Source of the DNA: Paenibacillus sp. J5C2022
GTDB taxonomy: Bacteria; Bacillota; Bacilli; Paenibacillales; Paenibacillaceae
NCBI RefSeq assembly: GCF_025567625.1
Contig: NZ_JAOQJC010000031.1
Span: 1 to 64,000 of the forward strand
Length of the DNA: 64,000 nt
Direction of reading: 5' to 3'
Positions within the stretch are counted from its first letter, which is position 1, and each line of letters starts with the position of its first letter. The notes below the pieces were generated by a model. That model did not search any database, was not told the origin of the DNA, and worked only from the letters and a program-made list of their open reading frames with translations. Below, piece by piece: positions 19,110 to 29,500 of the stretch. A program made the translations under genes and the position numbers.

Positions 19110-19130
19110 CAAGACGAATAAATCGTCTTG
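19110..19130. promoter_or_regulatory. Perfect inverted repeat upstream of module 2
   Basis: Arms CAAGACGA (19110-19117) and TCGTCTTG (19123-19130) with a five-base loop, inside a partly symmetric GGCGC frame. There is no T-run. It lies 30 bases before the -35 element of the next promoter, so an operator is more likely than a terminator. Confidence 0.45.
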
Positions 19131-19159
19131 CGGCGCGGATTGGCGCGTCTGGAGCGGCG

Positions 19160-19188
19160 TTGGCAAAGTTATCTATTGGTGCTACACT
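19160..19188 (+). promoter_or_regulatory. SigA-type promoter for the module 2 regulator
   Basis: TTGGCA (19160-19165), a 17-base spacer and TACACT (19183-19188) with a TGC extended -10. It ends 62 bases before the regulator start. Confidence 0.65.
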
Positions 19189-19250
19189 AGAATTCCTTCT
19201 AGTTCGTAGATGTTCTTCGTATGTTCAACTTTGGAAGCGGGGGGCCCGTA

Positions 19251-20876
19251 ATGTACCGTGTACTAATTGCAGAGGACGAGATACTCGTCCGTCTTGGACT
19301 GAAGCATTCCATCGATTGGTCCAAATACGGGATGCAAGTCATTGCGGACGTTGCCAATGGAGAGGAGGCCTGGAGTCTCTTTTCGAAGGAAATGCCGGAT
19401 GTGGTCATAACGGATTTGAAAATGCCGATGATGGGTGGCATGGAGCTGATCGCGAAGATCAGGTCGGTTAATTCGCATACCCGCATCGTTATACTCACAT
19501 GTCTGGAGGAATTCAAGCTGGCCAGAGAGGCGCTTGCGCTCGATGTCAGCGATTATATCGTCAAGCTGAGCATGACCACGGAGCAGATGGAAGCGGTACT
19601 AGCCAAGATGGAGGGGGAGCTTAGGCTGAGGGACACGCCGTCGCGCCCATTCGTTCCTTTGCCCGATGCGGCGGCCGCCAAAGAAGGACTATTCAAAGAT
19701 TATTTGTTCCTTCATCGTTATTCGGCGGAGGAGTTCGGGGACAAGGCCGCTTGCTTGTCGCTCTCTCTTTCACCCAGACGAATGGTGATGTGCATGATGG
19801 AAATCGATCCGTATGAGCGGTTGCAGCAAAAATTCAAGGACAACAAAGGCCAGCTCATCCGGTTGTCATTGCTTAACGTGCTTGAGGAAATGCTTAAATC
19901 TTATGACTGTTGCGAAGCCTTCCATGATTCGGGCAGCAGGTACGTCATTTTGTTCAGCTTCGGCAACCTCACAAGCGAAAAGGAAGCGGATGAAGAGCTT
20001 CATCTAATAATAGAACATGTGCGCAAAGTATTGGCTACATACTTCAATGTGTCTGTGTCGTTCGGGATAAGCAGCCGGCAGGACGGATACGACAAGTTGA
20101 AATCTCAATATAGGGAATGCGCGGAAGCGCTTGAAGACGCATTTGTTGGCGGTCCGAATCGAAACTACACCTACTGCCAGAGCAGGTCCAAGGCGGTTGA
20201 GGAAGAGGCTGCCGCAAAGCTGTATCGCGTGGAAGAGATATGGGAGCGTTCGGGGATATCTTATCGCGAGGCGTGCAAGGAGCAAATAAGTCGATATATG
20301 AAAGCGCATTACTGGTCGGCGAGGACTGAAGTGCGGAAGCTGTTCGCCCAACTGCTGCATAGTCCGTTATTGTCCCTGCGGCTGGCCGATGAAGAGATGT
20401 CCGCCCGCTGTTCCTATTACGCGGAGAGAATCTCGGGAGCTAAGACTCTGGATCAAATGATTGACGAGTATGAGTGTTATGTTGGCGAAATCGTTCGGAA
20501 GCTGCGAGAGCAGAAGCGGACTAGCCCGGCTGTGGCACAAGTGCTGCGGTTTGTTGAGGAACGATACGCGGATAGCATCTCGCTGCAGGCGGCGGCCGAC
20601 AGTGTGCTTATGAATGCCAATTACGTCAGTACGATCTTCAAGAAAGAAATGGGCATAAACTTTATTGATTACTTATTGCATTTCCGCGTCGAGAAAGCGA
20701 AAGAGCTATTTCTGAACAGCAGCCTGAAAGCTTATGAAATCGGGGAGCGTACGGGCTTCACAAATCATAGTCACTTCAGCCGGGTGTTCAAAAAGTATAC
20801 CGGTCTTGGCCCGCGTGAATTTCGCAGGCGCTGGGTGGGCGATTCCGCGATAGAGGATACAGACGATGAAGAATAA
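19251..20876 (+). CDS. YesN-type response regulator (REC + AraC HTH), module 2
   Basis: Response regulator of about 541 residues. The receiver has phospho-acceptor D55 (VITDLKMPMMGG) and DDE-like EDE at the N-terminus. The middle region carries a diverged nucleotide-cyclase-like stretch (YVILFSFGN), and the C-terminal AraC HTH has MNANYVSTIFKKEMGINF and TGFTNHSHFSRVFKKYTG. ATG 19251 follows GGGGGG; the upstream in-frame ATG at 19221 lacks a ribosome site. It overlaps the kinase start by 11 bases. Gene order is regulator then kinase, the reverse of module 1. Confidence 0.93.
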   Translation: MYRVLIAEDEILVRLGLKHSIDWSKYGMQVIADVANGEEAWSLFSKEMPDVVITDLKMPMMGGMELIAKIRSVNSHTRIVILTCLEEFKLAREALALDVSDYIVKLSMTTEQMEAVLAKMEGELRLRDTPSRPFVPLPDAAAAKEGLFKDYLFLHRYSAEEFGDKAACLSLSLSPRRMVMCMMEIDPYERLQQKFKDNKGQLIRLSLLNVLEEMLKSYDCCEAFHDSGSRYVILFSFGNLTSEKEADEELHLIIEHVRKVLATYFNVSVSFGISSRQDGYDKLKSQYRECAEALEDAFVGGPNRNYTYCQSRSKAVEEEAAAKLYRVEEIWERSGISYREACKEQISRYMKAHYWSARTEVRKLFAQLLHSPLLSLRLADEEMSARCSYYAERISGAKTLDQMIDEYECYVGEIVRKLREQKRTSPAVAQVLRFVEERYADSISLQAAADSVLMNANYVSTIFKKEMGINFIDYLLHFRVEKAKELFLNSSLKAYEIGERTGFTNHSHFSRVFKKYTGLGPREFRRRWVGDSAIEDTDDEE

Positions 20877-22701
20877 GCGACGGCTTTCCTTCCGCTTTGG
20901 CCGGAACCTGCGCGTCCAGCTCAGGATGTCCTTTATGCTGATCACGTTAATTGTCCTGGCCATGAGCGCGGCGCTTACGTATAACGGGGTAATGGGCATT
21001 CTGGAGAAAAATACGAATGATTCCTCCTTGCAATATATGACGCAAGCCGGAAACGCGATAAACGCCTTTCGAGAGGAGATTGACAAAATATCGAGGCAGT
21101 TGCTGATCGACTCGCAGATTCAAGAGTTTCTCGACAATCATCCGCTCGAAATCGCAGATAGAATTATATTGCATCGAGACATAATGGCTCTCATGAATGA
21201 ATTTATTGAAAGCCATGACTATATTCACTCTATCTTTTTGTATGCTGAGGATGGCAGAGTTGTCGGCGTGATGGAGAATAAAACGGCGCTTTTGGAAGAT
21301 CCATTGAAGCAGGGAGCCTACTATTCTTCTTACCTGCATACACAAGTGATGAATCATGATATTCAAAACTCTTTCCCGAAAATCATCTGGGTTGGGGCCA
21401 AACGAAGCGAGGAATTTGGAGAGATGCCTAACGCCTCCAAGGGAGGCTCGCAAAACATTGTAACGGCCGCACGCGCGATCAAATCGCTCTATCAGAGCCT
21501 GCCTTCAGCCACTTTGATGATCAACATCAAGGAGGAGAAGCTGTTCTCTCTGTACAATAACAACAATTCACCGGGCAGGGCCAAACTTTATATGTGCGAC
21601 ATCTCTGGCCAAATTATTTCACACTCCGATAAGTCGCTGCTGGGGACAAAAAACGGAGTCTGCGGGCTGACTTCTGTCGCAATGGAAAGCGGAAGCTTCA
21701 AGCATAACGAAGAGCAGATTGTGCACTATCCGTTGGCCGACACAGATTGGACCATGATTCAGGCCGTCCCGGTAAGAGAATACATCGTTGATTTATTTAA
21801 GCTGCGTTATCAGTTGATATGGATATTGGTCGTCAGCTTGATAGCCGCGCTCGTCATTTCCTCAATCTGGATCAAGAAAATAACGAAACCGATGCAACGT
21901 TTAATGGAAGCGATGGGGGAAATGGAGAAAGGGAATCTGGACTTCACCATAGCGGAGAGTGACAGGAATGAGTTCGGAAGGCTCAGTATCGGGTTCAACC
22001 GGATGTCGGTGGGCATTAAGGAGTTGATTGAGCAGAATAGAGTCGTCGAGGACAAAAAGCGTAAAATCGAAATTCAAATGCTCCAATCTCAAATCAATCC
22101 TCATTTTTTATTCAACACGCTGAACACCATTAAATGGATGGCGGCTATGCATAAAGCCGACAACATTATGAAGAGCATTGCCGCGCTGGGCAGTCTGCTG
22201 CAGCCGATCTTCAAGAAGCCCGGATTGCTCTGTCCTTTGCGAGAGGAGATTGATTACGCCGGCCATTATATTCAAATTATGAATTACCGATACGGGGAAG
22301 GTATCAGAGTCGAATTTGTGGTAGAGCCCCTCGCAGAATCGTGTGTGGTGCCTCGCTTTATTTTGCAACCATTGATCGAAAATGCCGTGCTTCACGGCTT
22401 CGAGCGCAGTGGATATGCGGGTCAAATCCGGATCGAAGCGGAATCCAATCCATCCTTCCTTTTCATTCGCGTCATCGATGACGGTCAGGGAATGTCGGAG
22501 GAAACGCTGCTTCGGGTCAGAGAATGGATTTCTGCGGAGATTGCCGAGGAGGAGGAAACGGCAGCGCCGTCTTCCTTCGGCATCGGACTTAGAAATGTTC
22601 ATCGACGAATGCGCCTGATGTTCCCGAGTTCACCCGGACTATCCATGGCTCCAGTGAAGACGGGCGGCATACAGGTAGAGCTTGTTATTCCGACAAACTG
22701 A
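20866..22701 (+). CDS. YesM-type sensor histidine kinase, module 2
   Basis: Membrane kinase of 611 residues. Transmembrane segments lie near 22-42 and 314-335 with an extracellular sensor of about 270 residues between. HAMP is followed by the His_kinase motif INPHFLFNTLNTIKWMA (H413), and the N-box PLIENAVLHGF has N506, with the glycine box FGIGLRNVHRRM near the end. Its start overlaps the end of the regulator gene. It probably senses the substrate or transport state of the adjacent LplBC system. Little identity to the module 1 sensor domain is apparent, so the ligands may differ. Confidence 0.92.
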   Translation: MKNKRRLSFRFGRNLRVQLRMSFMLITLIVLAMSAALTYNGVMGILEKNTNDSSLQYMTQAGNAINAFREEIDKISRQLLIDSQIQEFLDNHPLEIADRIILHRDIMALMNEFIESHDYIHSIFLYAEDGRVVGVMENKTALLEDPLKQGAYYSSYLHTQVMNHDIQNSFPKIIWVGAKRSEEFGEMPNASKGGSQNIVTAARAIKSLYQSLPSATLMINIKEEKLFSLYNNNNSPGRAKLYMCDISGQIISHSDKSLLGTKNGVCGLTSVAMESGSFKHNEEQIVHYPLADTDWTMIQAVPVREYIVDLFKLRYQLIWILVVSLIAALVISSIWIKKITKPMQRLMEAMGEMEKGNLDFTIAESDRNEFGRLSIGFNRMSVGIKELIEQNRVVEDKKRKIEIQMLQSQINPHFLFNTLNTIKWMAAMHKADNIMKSIAALGSLLQPIFKKPGLLCPLREEIDYAGHYIQIMNYRYGEGIRVEFVVEPLAESCVVPRFILQPLIENAVLHGFERSGYAGQIRIEAESNPSFLFIRVIDDGQGMSEETLLRVREWISAEIAEEEETAAPSSFGIGLRNVHRRMRLMFPSSPGLSMAPVKTGGIQVELVIPTN

Positions 22702-22872
22702 GATTTAGAACAGTTTTTCCGAAAAATCAACTAGTCGCCATAAGGCAGCTGCAAATAAAAGACGTTCTTCCGAAAAAGCGGCACATTTTCGAAGATACGG
22801 TCATTTTGCGGCTGTCTTTCCTTTGTTATGCTTGGAAAGCACGATGAACGTGAAAGCAACGGAGGTGAAGAG
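22702..22872 (+). promoter_or_regulatory. Module 2 transporter promoter region with paired palindromes
   Basis: Two matching palindromes, TTTTTCCGAAAAA (22714-22726) and TTCTTCCGAAAAA (22765-22777), start exactly 51 bases apart, about five helical turns. A weaker TTTTCGAAGA follows at about 22786. A TGTTATGCT extended -10 (hexamer 22827-22832) with a weak -35 comes next. The palindromes are candidate sites for the module 2 response regulator or a LacI-type repressor. Confidence 0.5.
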
Positions 22873-23811
22873 GTGGGTATTCAAAAAGAGGCATTATTCT
22901 CAGTACGGGAAAGCAAGCCGAGATACAGCATGAAGCTGCTGCTGATGGCTATCCCTTTTATTACTCTAGTATTTATTTTTTATTACGTGCCTCTTTTCGG
23001 ATGGGTATACGCTTTTTTTGACTACAAACCCGGCATTCCGCTAGAACAATCGAATTTCGTTGGATTGAAGTATTTCAAGATCGCCTTTATGGAGCAGGGT
23101 AGCGACTTGCTTCGAGTGCTTGAGAACTCGATTGCGCTCAGTCTGCTGAATATTCTGGTCTCACCGCTGTATGTCGTTTTTGCAATTTTACTGAACGAAA
23201 TGCGGGGGAAATATTTCAGGAAGTGGGTGCAGACGACGACCACACTTCCCAATTTTATAAGTTGGGTGCTGGTCTATTCCGTATTTTACGTGTTTTTCTC
23301 CGTGTCGGACGGTGTTGTCAACAAGGTGTTGGTGCAGATTCATTTACTTGAGCTTCCGTTTAATTTTCTGGGGGACAGCGGTATTGCCTGGTACTTTCAA
23401 ACGATCGTCGGTCTTTGGAAGGGATTGGGGTGGGGAGCCATCATTTATTTAGCTGCGATCGCGGGCATCGATCCAGAGCTGTATGAAGCGGCCAAGGTGG
23501 ATGGGGCGGGGAGGTTCCGCACGATATGGAGCATTACGGTTCCCGGCATTATGCCTACCTTCGTCGTGCTGCTGCTGCTGAACGTCAGCAATATGCTCAA
23601 CAACGGCTTCGAACAGTTTTACGTATTCTACAACGCTCTTGTTGCCGACAAGCTGGAGGTCATCGATTATTATGTGTACAAAGTCGGGTTGCAGAGCAAT
23701 GACTTTTCTTATTCGACGGTGCTCGGCATGTTCAAGACGGTTGTGAGCGTTGTCATCTTGTTTACCGTCAACTGGATAGCCAGAAGAGTGCGGGGCGAAA
23801 GCATTATTTGA
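22873..23811 (+). CDS. LplB-type ABC sugar permease, module 2
   Basis: Permease of about 312 residues with six hydrophobic segments and the EAA loop YEAAKVDGAGRFRTIWSITV. GTG 22873 is chosen because GGAGGTGAAGA lies immediately upstream; the ATG at 22828 overlaps the -10 element and has no ribosome site. It is followed 22 bases later by its partner permease. It is paralogous to the protein at 3912 but clearly diverged. No ATPase gene is present. Confidence 0.92.
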   Translation: MGIQKEALFSVRESKPRYSMKLLLMAIPFITLVFIFYYVPLFGWVYAFFDYKPGIPLEQSNFVGLKYFKIAFMEQGSDLLRVLENSIALSLLNILVSPLYVVFAILLNEMRGKYFRKWVQTTTTLPNFISWVLVYSVFYVFFSVSDGVVNKVLVQIHLLELPFNFLGDSGIAWYFQTIVGLWKGLGWGAIIYLAAIAGIDPELYEAAKVDGAGRFRTIWSITVPGIMPTFVVLLLLNVSNMLNNGFEQFYVFYNALVADKLEVIDYYVYKVGLQSNDFSYSTVLGMFKTVVSVVILFTVNWIARRVRGESII

Positions 23812-23833
23812 CGACATAGAGGAGGTGAAAGGA

Positions 23834-24721
23834 ATGCTGCGCGAACGACTATTTGATAGAGCTTTCCATATTGGAAACTATGCCTTCTTCGGATTGTTTT
23901 CCTTATGCTGCATTTATCCATTCTATTATATTTTCATTAACTCCATTAGCGATCCCATGATGGCGGCCAAGGGAGTGTACCTCTTGCCCAAGGACATCAC
24001 ATTTGTCGTCTACAAGGAAATGCTGACTCAGAAGGCGATCCTGACCTCCTTCGGCGTTTCGCTATCGCGGGCAGTTATCGGGACGATCGTTACCGTTTTC
24101 TGCTGTTCATTGTTCTCTTACATTGTCACTAAGAAGGAAATGCCGCTTCGCAAAACGGTATATCGCTTCGTCGTTCTTACTTTATACCTCCATGCGGGAT
24201 TGATACCTTGGTATATGACGATGAAGTGGCTGGGGCTCAAAAATCATTTTCTGCTCTACATATTGCCATCTGCCATTATCGGTTTTTTTGTTATTCTGAT
24301 GAAGACGTTCATCGAGCAGATTCCGGTGGCTCTGGAGGAAGCGGCTGCGATGGAGGGTGCAGGCTACTATACGATCTTTAGCAAAATTATCTTCCCGCTC
24401 TCGCTTCCTATCGTGGCAACGGTTGCCGTATTTAACGCGGTTAATCAATGGAATTCGTGGATGGATAACTTGTTTCTAGTGAACGACCCCAGGCTGCAGA
24501 CATTGCAGCTTACACTGCTGCAATACTTGAAGCAATCGGAGGCGCTCGCAAGTGAGACGACCCGGCGCCTGCTGGGAAGCCAAATCAGCGAGCACGCTCT
24601 TACACCGCAAACCGTCAAGATGGCGATTACGATGATTGTGACGACGCCTATTCTATGTGTCTATCCTCTCTTGCAAAAGTATTTTGTCAAAGGCATTATG
24701 TTAGGTTCTATTAAGGGATAA
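23834..24721 (+). CDS. LplC/YtcP-type ABC sugar permease, module 2
   Basis: Permease of about 295 residues with six membrane segments. The EAA loop AMEGAGYYTIFSKIIFPLSL and the C-terminus KYFVKGIMLGSIKG are typical of the family. ATG 23834 is preceded by GGAGG at 8 bases; the GTG at 23825 lies inside that ribosome site. It forms the channel with the preceding gene product and is followed by the binding lipoprotein. Confidence 0.92.
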   Translation: MLRERLFDRAFHIGNYAFFGLFSLCCIYPFYYIFINSISDPMMAAKGVYLLPKDITFVVYKEMLTQKAILTSFGVSLSRAVIGTIVTVFCCSLFSYIVTKKEMPLRKTVYRFVVLTLYLHAGLIPWYMTMKWLGLKNHFLLYILPSAIIGFFVILMKTFIEQIPVALEEAAAMEGAGYYTIFSKIIFPLSLPIVATVAVFNAVNQWNSWMDNLFLVNDPRLQTLQLTLLQYLKQSEALASETTRRLLGSQISEHALTPQTVKMAITMIVTTPILCVYPLLQKYFVKGIMLGSIKG

Positions 24722-24756
24722 GCGCTATTCCCAATATACGACAGGAGGCGTTGCAA

Positions 24757-26511
24757 GTGATAAAGAGCAAACGGATCAAAAGGATGACCGCCATTAGCAT
24801 GTTGACGGTTCTACTTGCTTTAACCGGCTGTACAAGTGAAAATACGGGGGGAACAAATGGCGAGAGTGGCGTGCAGGGCGGCCAGTCTAATGAGAAAAGC
24901 CCAATTACGCTGCAATTGACAAGCGACAATGCGCTGTTCACCGCAACTATCGCTTCAGGTGAGCAATCTGATCCTGTCATGAAGGAAATACAGAAGAAAA
25001 CCGGCGTCACGCTTAAGCTGGATACGCAAACGGACGACAAGAAATTTAACGCTATGCTCGCCGGCGGCGATCTGCCGGATATATTGGTTCTGCAAAACTC
25101 TCAAAAGTATTTAACGCAGCTCATAGAAGGCAACCAAGTCATTCCAATGGACGATCTATTAGAGAAGTACGGCGGCAATCTTTTGAAAGAATCACCTCAG
25201 AAGATCAAAAACAGCAGACAGTTTTTCAGTAACGGAACAGGGAAGCTGTACGCGATTCCAGGCATTGCAAGCCAGCTTGTGCCGCAGTTTAAATACGCGT
25301 CGCCGGCTTATAACATCCGCTGGGATTATTATAAAGAATTGAATTATCCGCCAGTCAACAATATGGACGATTTCCTGAACCTGCTGGCGGAGATGCAGAA
25401 GAAGCATCCTGTGAACGAGCAGGGGCAGAAGGTGTACGGAATGGCTCCGTTGTTCGATTGGGGGCTTGTGCCTTACGAACTGTTTGACCGGTTCTTCAAC
25501 CGGATTAACCGAAACAATATGTTCGTATATTTGGAGCCTGAAACTTTCATGCCTGGTGGCGGCATTCTGGATCCTAACGTCGCTTATTGGCAAGGCACCG
25601 CATTTTACCGCAAGGCGAATCAGCTCGGCGTGCTGGACCCGGATTCGTTCACACAGAAATACGATAATTTCACGGAAAAGGTGAAGAGCAATCGCGTCCT
25701 ATTCTCTCAGTGGCAATGGGCGGGTCCAGCCGACGCCAACGTGGAGCTTGCGAAGAAGAATCCGACGTCGGGCTGGATGCCGATGCCGATGCCGCAAGGG
25801 CAGACCGTGTATGCAGGAGAATTTGGGTCGAATGGCTTCTCCAACCGACTGTTCATGATCTCCAAAAACTGCAAATATCCAGAGAGAGCAATGGAGCTCA
25901 TCAGCTACTTGCAGTCGGTGGAAGGAAGCAGGCTCATCCTAAATGGCATTCAGGGAGAGAACTGGGATGTGCTAGACGGCAAGCCGCAATGGAAGAAGGA
26001 AACGATTGACGCCCAGAAGAATGACCCGAGCTTCCAATTGAACACGGGAATCGGCCTTTATTGGAATTTGGCGGGCTTTGTGGATGGATATCAAGACCCT
26101 GAATATAACGTTCCGTTCAACTACACATTGAATGTAGACTTCTGGAAGACGCAAATGACTGAGCTGGATAAGGATTATTCCCAGCATTACGGAGTAGCAT
26201 ACCCCGGAGAACTGGTGGAGAAGCGGGTGGAAGCTGGCGAGATCGGGCTCCTCTATTATGACATGGACAATGAGCTGGGCATGGATCAGAATATGCCGGA
26301 TGATATTAAGCGCATTGAGACCAACGTGACCGATTATCTGATTCGGATGGCGCCCAAGCTGATCTACGCCAAGACGGATGAAGAGTATGCGGGGCTGCAG
26401 GAAAGTATGATGGAAGAATTGCGGAAGATGGATGCCGAGAAGGCCGTCGATTATTGGATGGATACTTTGAAGAAGGCAGCCGAGACATTCGCCAGCACAC
26501 GGGAATTATAA
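24757..26511 (+). CDS. Solute-binding lipoprotein of the module 2 transporter
   Basis: Extracellular lipoprotein, about 584 residues. Basic N-terminus, hydrophobic core and lipobox LALTGC with C25, then a Gly/Asn/Ser linker. The body fits the LplA/YtcQ-type binding proteins (GDLPDILVLQ motif, aromatic-rich sugar cleft). GTG 24757 lies 8 bases after GGAGG; TTG 24751 is an alternative. It is 22 bases upstream of the secreted giant and belongs to the same operon. Confidence 0.9.
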   Translation: MIKSKRIKRMTAISMLTVLLALTGCTSENTGGTNGESGVQGGQSNEKSPITLQLTSDNALFTATIASGEQSDPVMKEIQKKTGVTLKLDTQTDDKKFNAMLAGGDLPDILVLQNSQKYLTQLIEGNQVIPMDDLLEKYGGNLLKESPQKIKNSRQFFSNGTGKLYAIPGIASQLVPQFKYASPAYNIRWDYYKELNYPPVNNMDDFLNLLAEMQKKHPVNEQGQKVYGMAPLFDWGLVPYELFDRFFNRINRNNMFVYLEPETFMPGGGILDPNVAYWQGTAFYRKANQLGVLDPDSFTQKYDNFTEKVKSNRVLFSQWQWAGPADANVELAKKNPTSGWMPMPMPQGQTVYAGEFGSNGFSNRLFMISKNCKYPERAMELISYLQSVEGSRLILNGIQGENWDVLDGKPQWKKETIDAQKNDPSFQLNTGIGLYWNLAGFVDGYQDPEYNVPFNYTLNVDFWKTQMTELDKDYSQHYGVAYPGELVEKRVEAGEIGLLYYDMDNELGMDQNMPDDIKRIETNVTDYLIRMAPKLIYAKTDEEYAGLQESMMEELRKMDAEKAVDYWMDTLKKAAETFASTREL

Positions 26512-26533
26512 GCGACGAGGGAGATGATCGGGG

Positions 26534-29500
26534 ATGAAGATGAAAGGGGAAGTATTAACTGTCTTAATGGTTTTGATTGGGGCTTTTTGGCTAGGGACAA
26601 GTGCTGCTTATGCACAGGACGATATCATCATCAACGACAGCTCGTTTACCTTCTTCAATGGAGCTTCGAACGTCGCGGACGCTACAGCTCCCGATCAACA
26701 ATCCGCTCGAACGGCCAACACAAATTCGGGATGGAATATTCAGTATATGAATTGGGATTTCTCGCAATGGAAGCCTGGCGCGCTATATGATGTTTATGTC
26801 AAGGTAAAGGTGAACCATGCGGTATCCAATCCTTCAGGCGACGCGTTCAAAATAGGCGTATACGATAATACGGATCGGAATCACACTATCACCGAAAAAA
26901 CGATTGCCGCGTCGGAAACGGTAGATGATGCGTGGAAAGAAGTGAAGATAGGCACGTTCAAGCCAAACGCTTCGGTGAACTGGCTCAGCTTCTACGTAGC
27001 CGGAACAGCCAACGCGGCGCAAGTATCGGATATTTATGTGGATGCTTTCATTTTCAAGGAGCATAAAAATTACGTCATTGAAAACAATCTTTTCTATCGC
27101 TTTAACGATGCCGTTAATGTTGCCGATCCTATGGCTGTCGACAACAGCGCGACTCGTATGGCGAACGGCACGGGCGGCGGCTGGAACATTCAAGCCAAAA
27201 TTGACGGCTCCAAAATCGAATCGGGCAAGTCCTATACGATCTCCATGCAAGTAAAGCCGGAGAGAGAGGACTGGGAGACGTCGACGGGAGATATGTTCGG
27301 CTATATGGTCTATGATCTTACAACTGGAACCTACCTGATCGATCCGACGACGGTCCCTACGGATGCTTCCTCTAAGGTCGTCTTCTATCCGCAATGGACC
27401 ACCGCTCCGATTGTGATTGATCCTGCACATGACGTTCGCGTATGCTTCTTTCCCGTCAATAATGCGGCGAACTTCCCATCCTTCAAGGTCGATCGGGTCA
27501 CGCTGTCCCAAGTGCCTGCGGATGAGAGTGCGGCTAAGGTTATACATGGTTACCCGTATAAGCTGTCGCCGAACAATCAAGACGGACTTAACGATTCCAC
27601 TGCGATTTCCTATACGCTCGCTACTTCTCAGACGGTGAATGTGTCGGTCTATCGCTATAACAGTCAATCAACGGTGCGGACGCTGCTCGACAATATGCTG
27701 CAGCAATCCGGTATGCATTCGATTGTATGGGATGGCAGAAGCGACAGCGGAGGAATCGTAGCAAACGGATTATATATGGTGAAGGTGAGCTCGGGCGGGA
27801 TGGAGCTGCTGAGAACTAATGTTGAGGTCGTTGCGGGAGTTTCGCTGACGAGCCCGCAAAGCACAGTCCAGAATGACATTCCGAAGGGGATCTTCTATGA
27901 AGCGGGAGAAATACCGTATAGCTTATCGGATGCGCAAACTTATCTGGACTCAACGTTCCGCGATATAAGCATGATGGGAGCGGATACTGTCTTTTTGGCC
28001 AATTGGCACGCGAAGCCGCAGGCGATCTACGATGAGACCTTGTTGCAAGCGGAGGAGAACGGGCTCCGAATTGTCGGCATGCCGGACGCATATTCGCTTT
28101 TTAACGAAACGTTGTATAACGATGAACATGCCATGTATGCTCACATTAACTCTGTTATCGATCCTGTGCGCACCAGCAGTGCGTTGTACGGCTATTACTT
28201 GTACGATGAGCCTGCTGCCGATCTCCGGTTGGCTGATAATCTGAAGGATATGAAACGAATTCTGGAGACGATTGATCCCGCTCGTCCGGTCTTGATGACC
28301 TATGTCGGCTTGGATCGAGTACCGCTTCATTATGATGTGGAGAGACCGCAGGTGCTGAACATTGACCCTTACGGCGTCGGCGAAGGAAGCGCGATCGGCG
28401 ATTTCCGCCATATTTATAAATATCCGGGCTTCTCGTTCGAGCAATATATGGACTTCTCATCTCTGCAGATTAGAAAAAGGGTCGAAGATGCAGCGCCAAT
28501 GTGGACCATTCTGCAAACAAACAATACGGCAGGCTGGCTGCGCAATCCAACCTCCGCGGAGATCAGGGCTATGACGTACGAGGCGATTGGTTACGGTTCA
28601 AAGGGCTTTACATATTTCGTCTATCAAACCGAGGTGGACTGGATCGGCATCGTTGACGAAAATTACAATCACACGGAGGATTTCGCAACCGTGCAGAGCT
28701 TATTCAGCGAGATTGAAACGTTGAAGCCGACGATCAAAAACATGAGAAAAATTGGAGCCGCCGCTACAGTCAGCGGGGGAGGAAACGCTTATTATCCGGA
28801 TGCGGACATTACGACGCATGAAGATGTGGCGACGGGCGACAAATATTTGGTGATCGTGAATCATGATTGTATCAATCCGGCCAACGTGACCGTTACAATC
28901 GATCGCGAGAAGCTTGGTATGGATGTCGCTTCCGTAACCAATATGCTAAGCGGCGATAGCGTTGCATTTACGACGAACTCCACCAGCTATACGATAACGC
29001 TGTCAAATATGGCGCCTGGAGACGGAAGGCTGCTGAAGCTGGCGAAAGCGTCCCAAGTTGTATATACAGGGCAAGACAGCGCGTTCCATGTCAATAATGG
29101 CGCATCTAAAAATGTACTTGATGTATCGGCTTCGGATGCCAAGACGGCGATGCACACGATAACAGGATCACGCACCTGGAACATCCAGTGGTTCTGGGAT
29201 AAGGCTCAATTTACGCCAGGCGCTGCTTATGATTTGTACGCGGTCGTCAAAGTGAAATATGCGCAGGACACCTATCTGGACGCGAATGGAGCGGAGCATC
29301 CGTTCCAGCCTTCCGGCACCGCGTTTTCCTTCGGGGTATATGATCTGGCTACGAATACGTATCCGGTAGCGGAGGCGGCTGTAACGGCCTCCAGCATGGA
29401 GAACATGTTCTGGCACACCGTTAAGATCGGCAGCTTCGTCCCTTCCCAAACGGGGAATGAAGTGGTGTATATTATGCCGTGGAATAATCCGAGCAACATT

